Shown: in pieces, positions 7,109 to 14,614 of the stretch
How positions within the stretch are numbered: position 1 is the stretch's first letter
Layout of the letters: every line of letters starts with the position of its first letter
Origin: an uncultured Devosia sp.
GTDB taxonomy: Bacteria > Pseudomonadota > Alphaproteobacteria > Rhizobiales > Devosiaceae
Assembly (NCBI RefSeq): GCF_913055165.1
Contig: NZ_CAJXJS010000037.1
Span: 1 to 37,724 of the forward strand
Direction: 5' to 3'
Length of the DNA stretch: 37,724 nucleotides
The notes under the pieces: generated by a model
Told to the model about the DNA's origin: nothing
Databases searched by the model: none
Seen by the model: the letters and a program-made list of their open reading frames with translations, nothing else
Translations under genes and position numbers: made by a program

Positions 7109-8527
7109 TTATTTCCCCAGCGTTGACGGCCAGGTGCCGTGCAGATCGGTACCGCGACCTTCGATTTCAAAGCCATGGGCGCCGAAGAAGTCGCGCTGGC
7201 CCTGGATGAGGTTGGCGGTGCCCTGGGTCTGACGATAGCTGTCAAAATAGCTCAGTGCCGCCGAAAGGCAGATCATCGGGAACTCGCCGATGGCGGCGGC
7301 GGCCACGACCTTGCGCAGGCTCGGATGGCTGTCCTTCATGATCTCAACGAAATCGGGCACGACCAGCAGATTGACCGCCTCGCCCTTTTCATAGGCCGAA
7401 GACATCTGATCCAGGAAACGCGAGCGGATGATGCAGCCAGCGCGCCAGATCTTGGCGATGGTGGCCAGCGGCAGCGCCCAGCCGTTCTCCTCGGAGGCCT
7501 TGGCGATGACGGCAAAACCCTGCGCATAGGAAACGATCTTCCCGGCCAGCAGCGCCTTTTCGAGATCGGCCAAGGTGGCGTCGGTCTTGGCGCGGTTCGG
7601 CTTGCCATAAATGCCTTCAGCAGCGACACGCTCGGCCTTGCGCGAGGAGATGGAGCGGGCGGCGACGGCGCCCTCAATGGCGGTAGCGGGCACGCCCATC
7701 TGCTGGGCGACAATGGCGGACCAGACGCCGGTGCCCTTCTGGCCCGCCTTGTCGAGGATCAGCTCGACCAGCGGCTTGCCGGTTTGATCGTCGACGGCGT
7801 CGAGCACATGGCCGGTGATTTCGATGAGATAGGAATTGAGCGGGCCCTTGTTCCATTCCTTGAACACGTCGGCGCATTCCTTGGCGGACATGCCAAGACC
7901 ATCGCGCATCACGCCATAGACTTCGGCGATCATCTGCATGTCGCCATATTCGATGCCGTTATGAATGGTCTTGACGAAGTGGCCGGCGCCGCCTTCGCCG
8001 AGATAGGCGCAGCAGCTTTCGCCGTTGAACTTGGCGGCAATGGCGGTCAGGACCGCTTCGGCGTTGTGCCACTGCTCCTTGGAGCCGCCGACCATGATCG
8101 ATGGACCATGGCGGGCACCCTCTTCACCGCCGGACACGCCGACGCCGAGATAGCCGATATTCTTGGGCTTGAGATAGTCAAAGCGGCGCTGGGTATCGGT
8201 AAACAGCGAATTGCCGCATTCGACGATGGCATCACCCGGAGAAAGATGGGGTAGCAACTGCTCAATCATGTCATCGACCGGCTGGCCGGCCTTGACCATG
8301 ATGATGATCGAACGCGGCGCCTTCACGGCCTGCACGAACTCGGCCAGGTCATATTTCGGGATGGTATTGCCATCCAGACCCTGGGCCTTGGCATCGGCCA
8401 TATGTTCATCAATGCGGCCGGCCGAACGATTGTGAACGGCAACAGTGTAGCCTTTCTCGGCGATGTTGAGGGCAAGGTTCGAACCCATGACCGCCAGGCC
8501 GATAAGGCCGATATCTGCTGTCGACAT
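7109..8527 (-). CDS. gnd: 6-phosphogluconate dehydrogenase, decarboxylating
   Basis: 472 residues, matching the ~470-residue long form. It oxidises 6-phosphogluconate to ribulose 5-phosphate and CO2 with NADP+ in the oxidative pentose phosphate pathway. The N-terminal Rossmann motif is GLAVMGSNLALN at about residues 9-20. The substrate segments GVSGGEEGARHGPS and GAGHFVKTIHNGIEYGDMQ carry the catalytic Lys and Glu. The C-terminal helical domain ends with the GTDLHGTWP tail typical of the dimer. ATG at 8527 has GAAGGA nine bases upstream. Gluconokinase, which makes its substrate, and a gluconate dehydrogenase lie within 2.5 kb but on the other strand. Confidence 0.96.
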   Translation of the reverse strand: MSTADIGLIGLAVMGSNLALNIAEKGYTVAVHNRSAGRIDEHMADAKAQGLDGNTIPKYDLAEFVQAVKAPRSIIIMVKAGQPVDDMIEQLLPHLSPGDAIVECGNSLFTDTQRRFDYLKPKNIGYLGVGVSGGEEGARHGPSIMVGGSKEQWHNAEAVLTAIAAKFNGESCCAYLGEGGAGHFVKTIHNGIEYGDMQMIAEVYGVMRDGLGMSAKECADVFKEWNKGPLNSYLIEITGHVLDAVDDQTGKPLVELILDKAGQKGTGVWSAIVAQQMGVPATAIEGAVAARSISSRKAERVAAEGIYGKPNRAKTDATLADLEKALLAGKIVSYAQGFAVIAKASEENGWALPLATIAKIWRAGCIIRSRFLDQMSSAYEKGEAVNLLVVPDFVEIMKDSHPSLRKVVAAAAIGEFPMICLSAALSYFDSYRQTQGTANLIQGQRDFFGAHGFEIEGRGTDLHGTWPSTLGK

Positions 8528-8561
8528 ACAAACAGTCCTTCTCAAATTATCTCGTGTTCAT

Positions 8562-8575
8562 CCCATGCGCATGGG
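8562..8575. promoter_or_regulatory. 14-bp perfect palindrome upstream of gnd
   Basis: CCCATGCGCATGGG lies 35-48 bases upstream of the gnd start, between the promoter candidate and the gene. A dimeric regulator site is possible, but a single copy in GC-rich DNA may be chance. Confidence 0.3.
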
Positions 8576-8653
8576 GGGCACGCGGCGGGAAATGACCACA
8601 ATCCGCGCGCCGAAGGAAGGGCGGATTACACAATTTCCGGCCAGAACGCACAC

Positions 8654-8682
8654 CTTGTATGGAAGATAGGACCGTTCTTCAA
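8654..8682 (-). promoter_or_regulatory. Candidate sigma-70 promoter for gnd
   Basis: On the minus strand TTGAAG (8682-8677) and TACAAG (8659-8654) are separated by exactly 17 bases. Each hexamer matches consensus at four of six positions. It sits in the 200-bp gap between the SRPBCC gene end and gnd, leaving a leader of roughly 120 bases. Confidence 0.3.
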
Positions 8683-8731
8683 TGCTTGCGGCAATGACCC
8701 GGGCGCTTGAGCCCGACGACCCGGAGCCAGC

Positions 8732-9196
8732 TCAGCCTGCGTCCCGGACGTCCACGCCGCGCTCGGCGAAGGCCTTGAAGTCCTCGGCATATTTCTGGCT
8801 CTGCTTCTTGAACATGCCGGGAAGCAGGAGCGCCATGACCTTCATCATCAGGCTCTTCATCTCGAAGACATTATGGCTTTCCCAGAGGGTGCGATCCGGA
8901 CCGAGTTCGGAGAAACGGTTTTCGACGACGTTGTGCACGCCCTCGACATCATAGGTGCCGTCGAAGGCGTCGGGCAGGTCGCGCCTTGTGATGGTCTCGA
9001 CCATTTCCATGCGCCGACTGCCCATCAGATAGACCAGCCTGGATTGCGCCCCAACCTGCCCGGGCTCCCCCGATATGGGTTCGAAGATCTGCAATCCCTT
9101 CTGCCATTTGGGCAGGTTGTCCGGATTGTCGAACAGCTCAATGACCTTGTCCCGCGGCAGATCGATCACGATGCTCGTATCATATTCCAGGGCCAT
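8732..9196 (-). CDS. SRPBCC-family protein
   Basis: 154 residues. It begins MALEYDTSIVIDLPRDKVIELF and continues DNPDNLPKWQKGL, the usual opening of START/SRPBCC (polyketide cyclase-like) helix-grip proteins, which bind hydrophobic ligands in a central cavity. A beta-rich middle (QSRLVYLMGSRRMEM) leads to the long C-terminal helix (LLLPGMFKKQSQKYAEDFKAF), completing the fold. No catalytic residues can be named and the ligand is unknown. ATG at 9196 has GGGAGGGGAGAG upstream; the frame remains open farther back but only as a shadow of the divergent idnO gene. It is divergent from idnO and 200 bp upstream of gnd on the same strand. Confidence 0.82.
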   Translation of the reverse strand: MALEYDTSIVIDLPRDKVIELFDNPDNLPKWQKGLQIFEPISGEPGQVGAQSRLVYLMGSRRMEMVETITRRDLPDAFDGTYDVEGVHNVVENRFSELGPDRTLWESHNVFEMKSLMMKVMALLLPGMFKKQSQKYAEDFKAFAERGVDVRDAG

Positions 9197-9284
9197 GGCT
9201 CTCCCCTCCCTCGCCTTGCATACAAGCTGACGCTCGACTAACACCCTTGTTGAACGGTGCCATAGTGAGAAGGTCACGCCAAGC

Positions 9285-10058
9285 ATGAACGCCATTGCCT
9301 CGCTTTTCGACCTGACTGGCCGGCGGGCCCTGGTGACCGGGTCCAGCCGTGGGCTGGGCCTGGCCATGGCGACGGCACTGGCCGAGGCCGGCGCCGAACT
9401 GGTGCTCAACGGCCGGGACGAAGTGGCGCTGGGCAAGGCCGCTGCGGACCTGGCCGACACCGGTGCGACGGTGTCAGCGCTGGCCTTTGACGTGACCAGT
9501 CCCGACAGCGTTGCCGAGGCCATTGCGCACTGCGAGCGCGATATCGGTCCCATCGACATTCTCGTCAACAATGCCGGTATGCAAATTCGTGGATCGCTTG
9601 AGACCTATAGCCACGAAAACTTCGAAGCCATGCTGAGCGCCCATGTGGTCTCGACCTTTTCGGTGAGCAAGGCCGTCGCCCAGCACATGCTGGCGCGCGG
9701 CAGGGGCAAGATCATCAACATCTGTTCGATCCTGACCAATCATGCCCGGCCAACCGCCGCGCCCTATGGCGCCGCCAAGGCGGCCATCGCCAATCTGACA
9801 CGGGGCATGGCGGCGGATTGGGCGCCACGCGGCCTGCACGTCAACGCCATTGCACCGGGCTATTTCAAAACCGAACTCAACGCGGCCCTGATCGCCGACG
9901 CGGCCTTTGACGGCTGGGTCAAGCAGCGCACCCCTATGGGCCGCTGGGGCGAGGTGAAGGAGCTTGGTCCGGCCGCAATCTTCCTCGCTTCTGACGCCTC
10001 CAGTTTCGTGAACGGACACATTCTCTATGTCGACGGCGCCTTCACAGCGGTCGTTTGA
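9285..10058 (+). CDS. idnO: SDR oxidoreductase, gluconate 5-dehydrogenase-like
   Basis: 257 residues, a classical short-chain dehydrogenase. The cofactor motif is TGSSRGLG near 19-26, then NNAG near 91-94, with the catalytic Ser in NICSIL and YGAAK as YxxxK near residues 161-165. The segment GYFKTELNAAL...RTPMGRWGEVKEL and the ending SSFVNGHILYVDGAF are those of IdnO/Gno, which interconvert 5-keto-D-gluconate and D-gluconate with NADP(H). The gluconokinase gene begins inside its last 32 bases, which supports a gluconate role. Other SDR substrates remain possible because this family is promiscuous in annotation. Confidence 0.85.
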   Translation: MNAIASLFDLTGRRALVTGSSRGLGLAMATALAEAGAELVLNGRDEVALGKAAADLADTGATVSALAFDVTSPDSVAEAIAHCERDIGPIDILVNNAGMQIRGSLETYSHENFEAMLSAHVVSTFSVSKAVAQHMLARGRGKIINICSILTNHARPTAAPYGAAKAAIANLTRGMAADWAPRGLHVNAIAPGYFKTELNAALIADAAFDGWVKQRTPMGRWGEVKELGPAAIFLASDASSFVNGHILYVDGAFTAVV

Positions 10059-10590
10059 ACCGGCCCGCATCGTTATCGTGATGGGCGTCAGCTCATCGGG
10101 CAAATCCACCGTCGGGGCGGCGCTGGGCCGGGCCCTGCATGCGCCCTTTCTCGATGGCGACCAGTATCACCCACAAGCCAATGTCGAGAAAATGCGCGCC
10201 GGCACGCCGCTGACCGACGAGGATCGCTGGCCCTGGCTGGAGGCGCTGACCGCGGCCCTAAAACAGGCCGCGCAGAAAAAAGACATCGCCATTGGCGCCT
10301 GTTCGGCGCTCAGACGGTCCTACCGGGATTTCATTGCCGAGAAGGCCGGCGAACCCGTGCTGTTTATCTATCTCGACGGCAGCCGCGAAGTGATCGGCGA
10401 GCGTATGGCCAAGCGGAAGCATGAGTATATGCCGACGAGCCTGCTCGACAGCCAGTTCGCCACGCTCGAGGTCCCGGACCCGGAAACCGAGAATGTGCTG
10501 CCGGTGCCGGTGACCGACAGCGTCGACAAGATCGTCCGCACCGTCATCAGTGCGCTGGGAGACGTCAAATCCTTCAAGCGCTGGCAGTGA
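10027..10590 (+). CDS. gntK: Gluconokinase
   Basis: 187 residues, close to GntK/IdnK (about 175). It phosphorylates D-gluconate to 6-phosphogluconate using ATP. The P-loop is GVSSSGKST near 20-28. The family-specific substrate segments LDGDQYHPQANVEKMRAGTPLTDEDRWPWL, seen here in two parts, and CSALRRSYRD follow. The conserved kinase core ends near LLDSQFATLE. ATG at 10027 overlaps idnO by 32 bases; an internal ATG at 10081 would cut into the first beta strand and is unlikely. With idnO upstream and gnd divergent, this gives a ketogluconate to gluconate to 6-phosphogluconate to ribulose-5-phosphate route. Its stop codon abuts the stop of the opposing DUF1622 gene. Confidence 0.93.
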   Translation: MSTAPSQRSFEPARIVIVMGVSSSGKSTVGAALGRALHAPFLDGDQYHPQANVEKMRAGTPLTDEDRWPWLEALTAALKQAAQKKDIAIGACSALRRSYRDFIAEKAGEPVLFIYLDGSREVIGERMAKRKHEYMPTSLLDSQFATLEVPDPETENVLPVPVTDSVDKIVRTVISALGDVKSFKRWQ

Positions 10591-10959
10591 CTAGCGCGAC
10601 TGCTGGCGCTGCCGGACCTCGGCATGCGTCTGCTGCCAGGGCCAGCGCCCCGAGACTTCGACCTCCAGCGACAGACTGAGGAAGGTGCGAATGGCCACGA
10701 TGCCGGCCAGCACCGCCAGACTGTTCAATGTGGGCTCGATGGCGACGGTGGCAATGATGTCGGCGGCAACGAGCACCTCCAGTCCCACCAGGATGCCACG
10801 GCCAATATCGGCGCGATAGGTGCGGAACCGGTCATGGACATCGCGATCGCGCAACTGCATCAGAAACCGTGCGGTTCCGACGATCAGTCCAAGCACGATG
10901 ATGGCGATTCCGAACCATTCCACCGTGCGCACAATGATAAACAGCAGATCTCCGGACAT
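10591..10959 (-). CDS. DUF1622 family membrane protein
   Basis: 122 residues, probably inner membrane. Three hydrophobic segments are visible: FGIAIIVLGLIVGTARFLM near the N-terminus, ILVGLEVLVAADIIATVAI in the middle and LAVLAGIVAIRTFLSLSL after it. GLEVLVAADIIATV is the recognisable DUF1622 hallmark. The C-terminus is hydrophilic. Function of the family is not known to me. ATG at 10959 has GGGGGAAG just upstream; a start at 10989 would add ten residues. It follows the CYTH gene by 81 bp on the same strand. Confidence 0.82.
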   Translation of the reverse strand: MSGDLLFIIVRTVEWFGIAIIVLGLIVGTARFLMQLRDRDVHDRFRTYRADIGRGILVGLEVLVAADIIATVAIEPTLNSLAVLAGIVAIRTFLSLSLEVEVSGRWPWQQTHAEVRQRQQSR

Positions 10960-11040
10960 GCTTCCCCCTTGCCTGATCTGCTGGGTCAACGCGACAGCCG
11001 CCGGAGCGATCCACCGCGTTGGGCTTGGGGCAATAGTGGC

Positions 11041-11526
11041 TCACGCCATGTCAGGGTCAACAGTAGGGACGCCCGGCACCCGCGCCAGGCTCGCATTGGC
11101 ATAACGGTCGTCATGGCTGACTTCCCTGCCGGCCCAATCGGGAAGATCGACGGCCTGATCCTCCGCTTCCAGCTCGACCTCGGCCATGACCAGTCCGGCA
11201 TGGGCGCCTTCGAACACGTCCACTTCCCAGGTCAGTCCAGCGTGCGGGACTAGATGACGGACCTTCTCGACCACATTGGGCCGTGCCAGCGCCAGCATCT
11301 GCCGCGCATCCTCAAGCGGCACCACATATTCGAACTCGGCGCGGCTGATGCCGTCGGTGGGCCCCTTGAGCGTCAGAACGGCCTTGCTGTCGTCAGCGAT
11401 GCGAATGCGCACGGTGGCCTTGGCATTGCTGGAGAGATAGCCCTGCACCAGGCGCTTGCTGCTGGTGACTTCCTGCCGCCAGCTATCGTCCGAAACCAGA
11501 AACTTGCGCTCGATCTCCTCGGCCAT
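11041..11526 (-). CDS. CYTH-domain protein (triphosphate tunnel enzyme)
   Basis: 161 residues. It opens with EIERKFLV, the ExExK motif of the CYTH superfamily. Alternating basic and acidic strands follow: VRIRIAD, LTLKGP, RAEFEYVV, WEVDVFEG and AEVELEAED, the eight-stranded tunnel that binds metal and triphosphate. Bacterial relatives hydrolyse inorganic tripolyphosphate; other CYTH members cyclise ATP or hydrolyse thiamine triphosphate, so the exact substrate is open. The start at 11526 lies four bases after the CHAD gene stop at 11531. CYTH and CHAD are often fused in one protein; here they are two genes. Confidence 0.88.
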   Translation of the reverse strand: MAEEIERKFLVSDDSWRQEVTSSKRLVQGYLSSNAKATVRIRIADDSKAVLTLKGPTDGISRAEFEYVVPLEDARQMLALARPNVVEKVRHLVPHAGLTWEVDVFEGAHAGLVMAEVELEAEDQAVDLPDWAGREVSHDDRYANASLARVPGVPTVDPDMA

Positions 11527-11530
11527 GGCC

Positions 11531-12418
11531 CTACCCCAGAAGCTGCCAATAGGCACTAAAGCGATCCGCAGCAGTGCGCGGCCGTTCCGCCGTCAATTGC
11601 CGCCCGAGTGCAAGGGCTTGTGTGACCAGCTCGTTCTGGCGCTCGGTAATTTCCACGAGCAGGGATTCAGACGCGCCCTCGCCCGGCCCCCGCGAAGACA
11701 CGATCCAGTCGGCCAGGACGGTCAGGTTGTGATGATCCCCGAGCATCTCGCCCAGCGTGTCGAGCTGGGCAACCAGATTCTCCAAAACGGCGGGTGCGGT
11801 GCGCTCGTAAAGGCGCATTTGGTACCACCAGACCTTTGCTGCCTTGCGCCACTCATGGACGGTCTCGCCATCGGGCGATCGGCGCACCGCCGCCAGCCCC
11901 TTTCGGAAGCGCCGATAGGCTTTGGCTAGGCCGGGTCGCACGATCTCGATGCCCGAGGCATCGAAGCGCCAGCCGGCGATGCGCTCGCGCACCTGCTCGA
12001 AGTCAGCCTTGGCCAGCGCCAGCAGCTCGGCCTCGCCCATCTGCTCCCGCAAATGTCCTGCGCGGGCCCGCAATCGGCCAGCCAGCCTGTCCGGCTCGGC
12101 GCCATCGGCAGCCAATCGACCGCTAGACCCGGCAATGATGGCAGAGATGGTCTCGACCATGACCGCCGCGTCGCGCGCCACCGAAAACCGGTCCGCAATG
12201 GCCTTGATCGCAGCATTCTCCAACGCGTAGTCGGCGAACACCGGCCTGACAAGCTTCAGCAGGGCGCGCAGTTTCTTGCAGGACCGGCGCAGGCCATGCA
12301 CGGTCACATCGAAATCGTCGCTGGCCACAATGGCTTCGATGGCCTTGTCGACCTGTTCAGCGGCAATCTCCCGAACCTGGTCTGCCACTCTGTCCGGCCG
12401 TTTGAACGCATAGGCCAT
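11531..12418 (-). CDS. CHAD-domain protein
   Basis: 295 residues, almost all helical. The first half carries FDVTVHGLRRSCKKLRALLK near residues 38-57, matching the conserved VHxxR...KKLR pattern of CHAD domains. The second half repeats the theme with ETVHEWRKAAKVWWYQMRL near 195-213. CHAD proteins bind polyphosphate through these basic helices, which fits the adjacent CYTH gene. Two-base spacing from ogt and four-base spacing to CYTH mark one operon. No signal peptide or membrane segment is visible, so it is cytoplasmic and perhaps on polyphosphate granules (inference). Confidence 0.88.
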   Translation of the reverse strand: MAYAFKRPDRVADQVREIAAEQVDKAIEAIVASDDFDVTVHGLRRSCKKLRALLKLVRPVFADYALENAAIKAIADRFSVARDAAVMVETISAIIAGSSGRLAADGAEPDRLAGRLRARAGHLREQMGEAELLALAKADFEQVRERIAGWRFDASGIEIVRPGLAKAYRRFRKGLAAVRRSPDGETVHEWRKAAKVWWYQMRLYERTAPAVLENLVAQLDTLGEMLGDHHNLTVLADWIVSSRGPGEGASESLLVEITERQNELVTQALALGRQLTAERPRTAADRFSAYWQLLG

Positions 12419-12420
12419 GG

Positions 12421-12957
12421 CTAGAACCCAAAGCTCAACTGGCCGGCGGGCGTGCCGACATTGACGCCTTCCATCGCCAGCATTTTCACCTTGGTCACCG
12501 TGCCACCCGGCGCGGAAAAGCCGCCCGGCTTGCCATTGCTGGCCAAGACGCGATGACAGGGTATGACGAGCGGAATGGGATTGGCACCCATCGCCTGCCC
12601 CACAGCGCGAGCCAGGCCTGGATCACCCAGATCCCGCGCCAGCGCGCCATAGGTCGTCGTGCGGCCCCACGGAATTTGAAGCAGCAGATCATAGGCGCGC
12701 CGGTGGAAGCTGGGGACTGCGCCCAGGTCGAGTGGCACATCGGCAAAATCCACCTCGATGCCCTCCGCATAGTCTTCGATCCGATCCATCAGGCCGCTGA
12801 TCATTCGCGTGGGCTCGCCCGGCCGGGCTCCATCCCGCTCCAACCGTTCCAGCATGGCCTTCTGCGAGGTGTCCGGCAGCAAGACGCGGGCCAGGCCGCG
12901 TTCGCTCCAGCCAAGGCCGAACAATCCCAATGCCGTTTCGAAGGTCACCGTTTCCAT
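12421..12957 (-). CDS. ogt: Methylated-DNA-[protein]-cysteine S-methyltransferase
   Basis: 178 residues, matching Ogt length. It repairs O6-alkylguanine by irreversible transfer of the alkyl group to its own cysteine. The active site IPCHRVLASNGKPGGF contains the acceptor Cys in PCHRV near residue 143, preceded by the helix-turn-helix region WGRTTTYGALA and RAVGQAMGANPIPLVI that holds the Arg finger. The N-terminal domain is more divergent, as usual. ATG at 12957 is the only sensible start. It is first in a tight minus-strand run with the CHAD and CYTH genes, and divergent from rluA with about 77 bp between. Confidence 0.93.
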   Translation of the reverse strand: METVTFETALGLFGLGWSERGLARVLLPDTSQKAMLERLERDGARPGEPTRMISGLMDRIEDYAEGIEVDFADVPLDLGAVPSFHRRAYDLLLQIPWGRTTTYGALARDLGDPGLARAVGQAMGANPIPLVIPCHRVLASNGKPGGFSAPGGTVTKVKMLAMEGVNVGTPAGQLSFGF

Positions 12958-13034
12958 GCAGGCAAGTTATGCTGCCTGGCCCGGCCCTGCCAAGAACCTT
13001 GGTCAAAGCAGGCATTGTCTGATAGAGGCAGCGC

Positions 13035-13703
13035 ATGCCCGCCATGCCCACGCTCAAAGACTACTTTCCGCCCATGGAGCCCTATCTCGACGTGTTGCAC
13101 GTCGACGAGGACATTCTGGTGGTCAACAAGCAGTCCGGATTGCTCAGCGTGCCGGGCAAGGATCCGAGCCTGTGGGACTGCATTGAATATCGGGCCCGCC
13201 AAACCTATCCGGGCGCCGGCATGTGCCACCGGCTCGACAAGGACACCTCGGGCGTTCTGGTGCTGGCGCTCAACAAACGCGCCCATGGCCGCATCGGCAG
13301 CCAGTTCGAGCACCGCAAGACCACCAAGAGCTACATCGCGCGCGTTTCCGGCATCATCGCGGAGGATAGCGGCCTGATCGACCTGCCATTGGCCACCGAC
13401 TGGCTCAACAAGCCACGCCAGAAGGTCGACTACGACCACGGCCGCTCGGCGCAGACCGAATGGCACGTGATCGAGCGCGAGGACAACGCCACGCGAATGC
13501 GGCTGATCCCGCTCACCGGGCGCACCCATCAGTTGAGGGTTCACATGAAGGCCATCGGCCATGTGATTCTGGGCGATGCGTTTTATGCCGAAGGCGAGGC
13601 ACTGGCCGCGGCTGATCGGCTGCAATTGCACGCGGCCGAACTGGGCTTCACCCATCCCACGACGGAAGTGTTCACCACCTTCGTGGCGCCGACGCCGTTC
13701 TAG
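13035..13703 (+). CDS. rluA: RluA-type RNA pseudouridine synthase
   Basis: 222 residues, the short RluA form without an N-terminal S4 domain. The catalytic motif HRLDKDTSGVLVLA carries the essential Asp near residue 70, and GRTHQLRVHMKAIGH is the second conserved block. In E. coli RluA modifies 23S rRNA U746 and tRNA U32. The length and missing S4 domain fit that subgroup, but target specificity is inferred. An ATG at 13035 is used; 13044 is a second in-frame ATG. It ends three bases before the stop of the opposing ASCH-like gene, with no terminator between. Confidence 0.88.
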   Translation: MPAMPTLKDYFPPMEPYLDVLHVDEDILVVNKQSGLLSVPGKDPSLWDCIEYRARQTYPGAGMCHRLDKDTSGVLVLALNKRAHGRIGSQFEHRKTTKSYIARVSGIIAEDSGLIDLPLATDWLNKPRQKVDYDHGRSAQTEWHVIEREDNATRMRLIPLTGRTHQLRVHMKAIGHVILGDAFYAEGEALAAADRLQLHAAELGFTHPTTEVFTTFVAPTPF

Positions 13704-13706
13704 GGT

Positions 13707-13991
13707 CTAATCCTCACCCTGATACCCCACCTCGATGCGCTGAAACAGTTCACCCTGCTTCATGGAATCGAGCCAACGGCGGAAATCGGCGACGTCCTTG
13801 AACCCGGCGCGCTGCGCCTCGGCTTCTGTGACGTCGTCGGGCGACATATCGGTGATCGCCTTGATCGAGAGCGGGCCCAGCTTGGTCTTGAGCGTGCCGC
13901 CCGCCTTGACCGTGGGGCGATTCCAGCGGCGGAAGATGAGATCGACCTTGCCAGCCTTGATATCTTCGAGAAGGTCACGCTTGAGCAGCAT
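13707..13991 (-). CDS. Small ASCH/PUA-like protein
   Basis: 94 residues. The opening MLLKRDLLEDIKAGKVDLIFRRW, then RPTVKAGGTLKTKLGPLSI, resembles small ASCH-domain proteins, which share the PUA-like RNA-binding beta barrel; the call rests on this pattern only. The C-terminal part (DVADFRRWLDSMKQGELFQRI) looks like the end of the same domain. The ATG shares one base with the RidA stop (TGATG), so translation is likely coupled to RidA. No catalytic residues can be assigned. Alternative: an uncharacterised conserved protein with no RNA role. Confidence 0.6.
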   Translation of the reverse strand: MLLKRDLLEDIKAGKVDLIFRRWNRPTVKAGGTLKTKLGPLSIKAITDMSPDDVTEAEAQRAGFKDVADFRRWLDSMKQGELFQRIEVGYQGED

Positions 13992-14371
13992 CAGTCGAGC
14001 ACTCCGGTGGCGGTGATCTCGATTTTGAGGCCCTTCGCCAGCAATTCCTTGACCACCACGGTGGCGCGAACGGGAAAAGGCTGCTCGGTGAAATATTCGC
14101 GATAGACCCCATTCATGCCGGCCGCGTCGGCGCTGTCTGTGAGAAATATCTGCACCATCACCAGATTGCGCAGGCTCCCGCCGGCGGCTTTCAACGCGAT
14201 CTCGAGATTGTCGAGACATCGCCGGGTCTGTGCCTCGATACCACCCTCAACGATCTCGCCGCTGACAGGGTCTTCGGCTATGGCCACCAGCCACAGATGC
14301 TTGCCGGCGCGGACCGCGTCATTGATAGGCGCCGAGGACGGCGCGATGCCGGTTTCGATGCGTTCGATCAT
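13991..14371 (-). CDS. RidA-family (YjgF) protein
   Basis: 126 residues. RidA proteins are trimeric and hydrolyse reactive enamine/imine intermediates from PLP enzymes. The core features APINDAVRAGKHLWL, ETQ-like QTRRCLDNLEIALKAAGGSL and the C-terminal PVRATVVVKELLAKGLKIEI are present. The conserved Arg that binds the carboxylate is the Arg of PVRATV near residue 106. Sequence differs enough from the archetype that this is probably an Rid subfamily rather than RidA proper. ATG at 14371 has AGGAGG just upstream, a strong site. It is translationally coupled to the ASCH-like gene downstream. Confidence 0.82.
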   Translation of the reverse strand: MIERIETGIAPSSAPINDAVRAGKHLWLVAIAEDPVSGEIVEGGIEAQTRRCLDNLEIALKAAGGSLRNLVMVQIFLTDSADAAGMNGVYREYFTEQPFPVRATVVVKELLAKGLKIEITATGVLD

Positions 14372-14448
14372 CTGGCCTCCTGGGAAGAATCGTCTGAGTA
14401 CAATTGTCTTGGCCAATGCCTTGTGACAAACACGGGCGGCCGAGCCAA

Positions 14449-14533
14449 GCGGGCGTGGTGGAATTGGTAGACACAAGGGACTTAAAATCCCTCGGCGCTA
14501 GCCTTGCGGGTTCGATCCCCGCCGCCCGCACCA
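14449..14533 (+). tRNA. tRNA-Leu (anticodon UAA)
   Basis: Full class II tRNA of 85 nt with encoded CCA. The acceptor stem GCGGGCG pairs with CGCCCGC at the 3' end. The anticodon stem AGGGA/TCCCT encloses loop CTTAAAA, giving UAA. A long variable arm is followed by the T-arm GCGGG-TTCGATC-CCCGC. It decodes UUA (and UUG) leucine codons, rare in this GC-rich genome. It lies between the RidA gene (minus) and cheW (plus). Confidence 0.96.
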
Positions 14534-14614
14534 GCCGCTAAGCTGACGGCAACCTTTTCCGACAATGATGCCCAAGGGCCATGAACGCCCAAATGTATTG
14601 AGTAAGGCGTTGCA

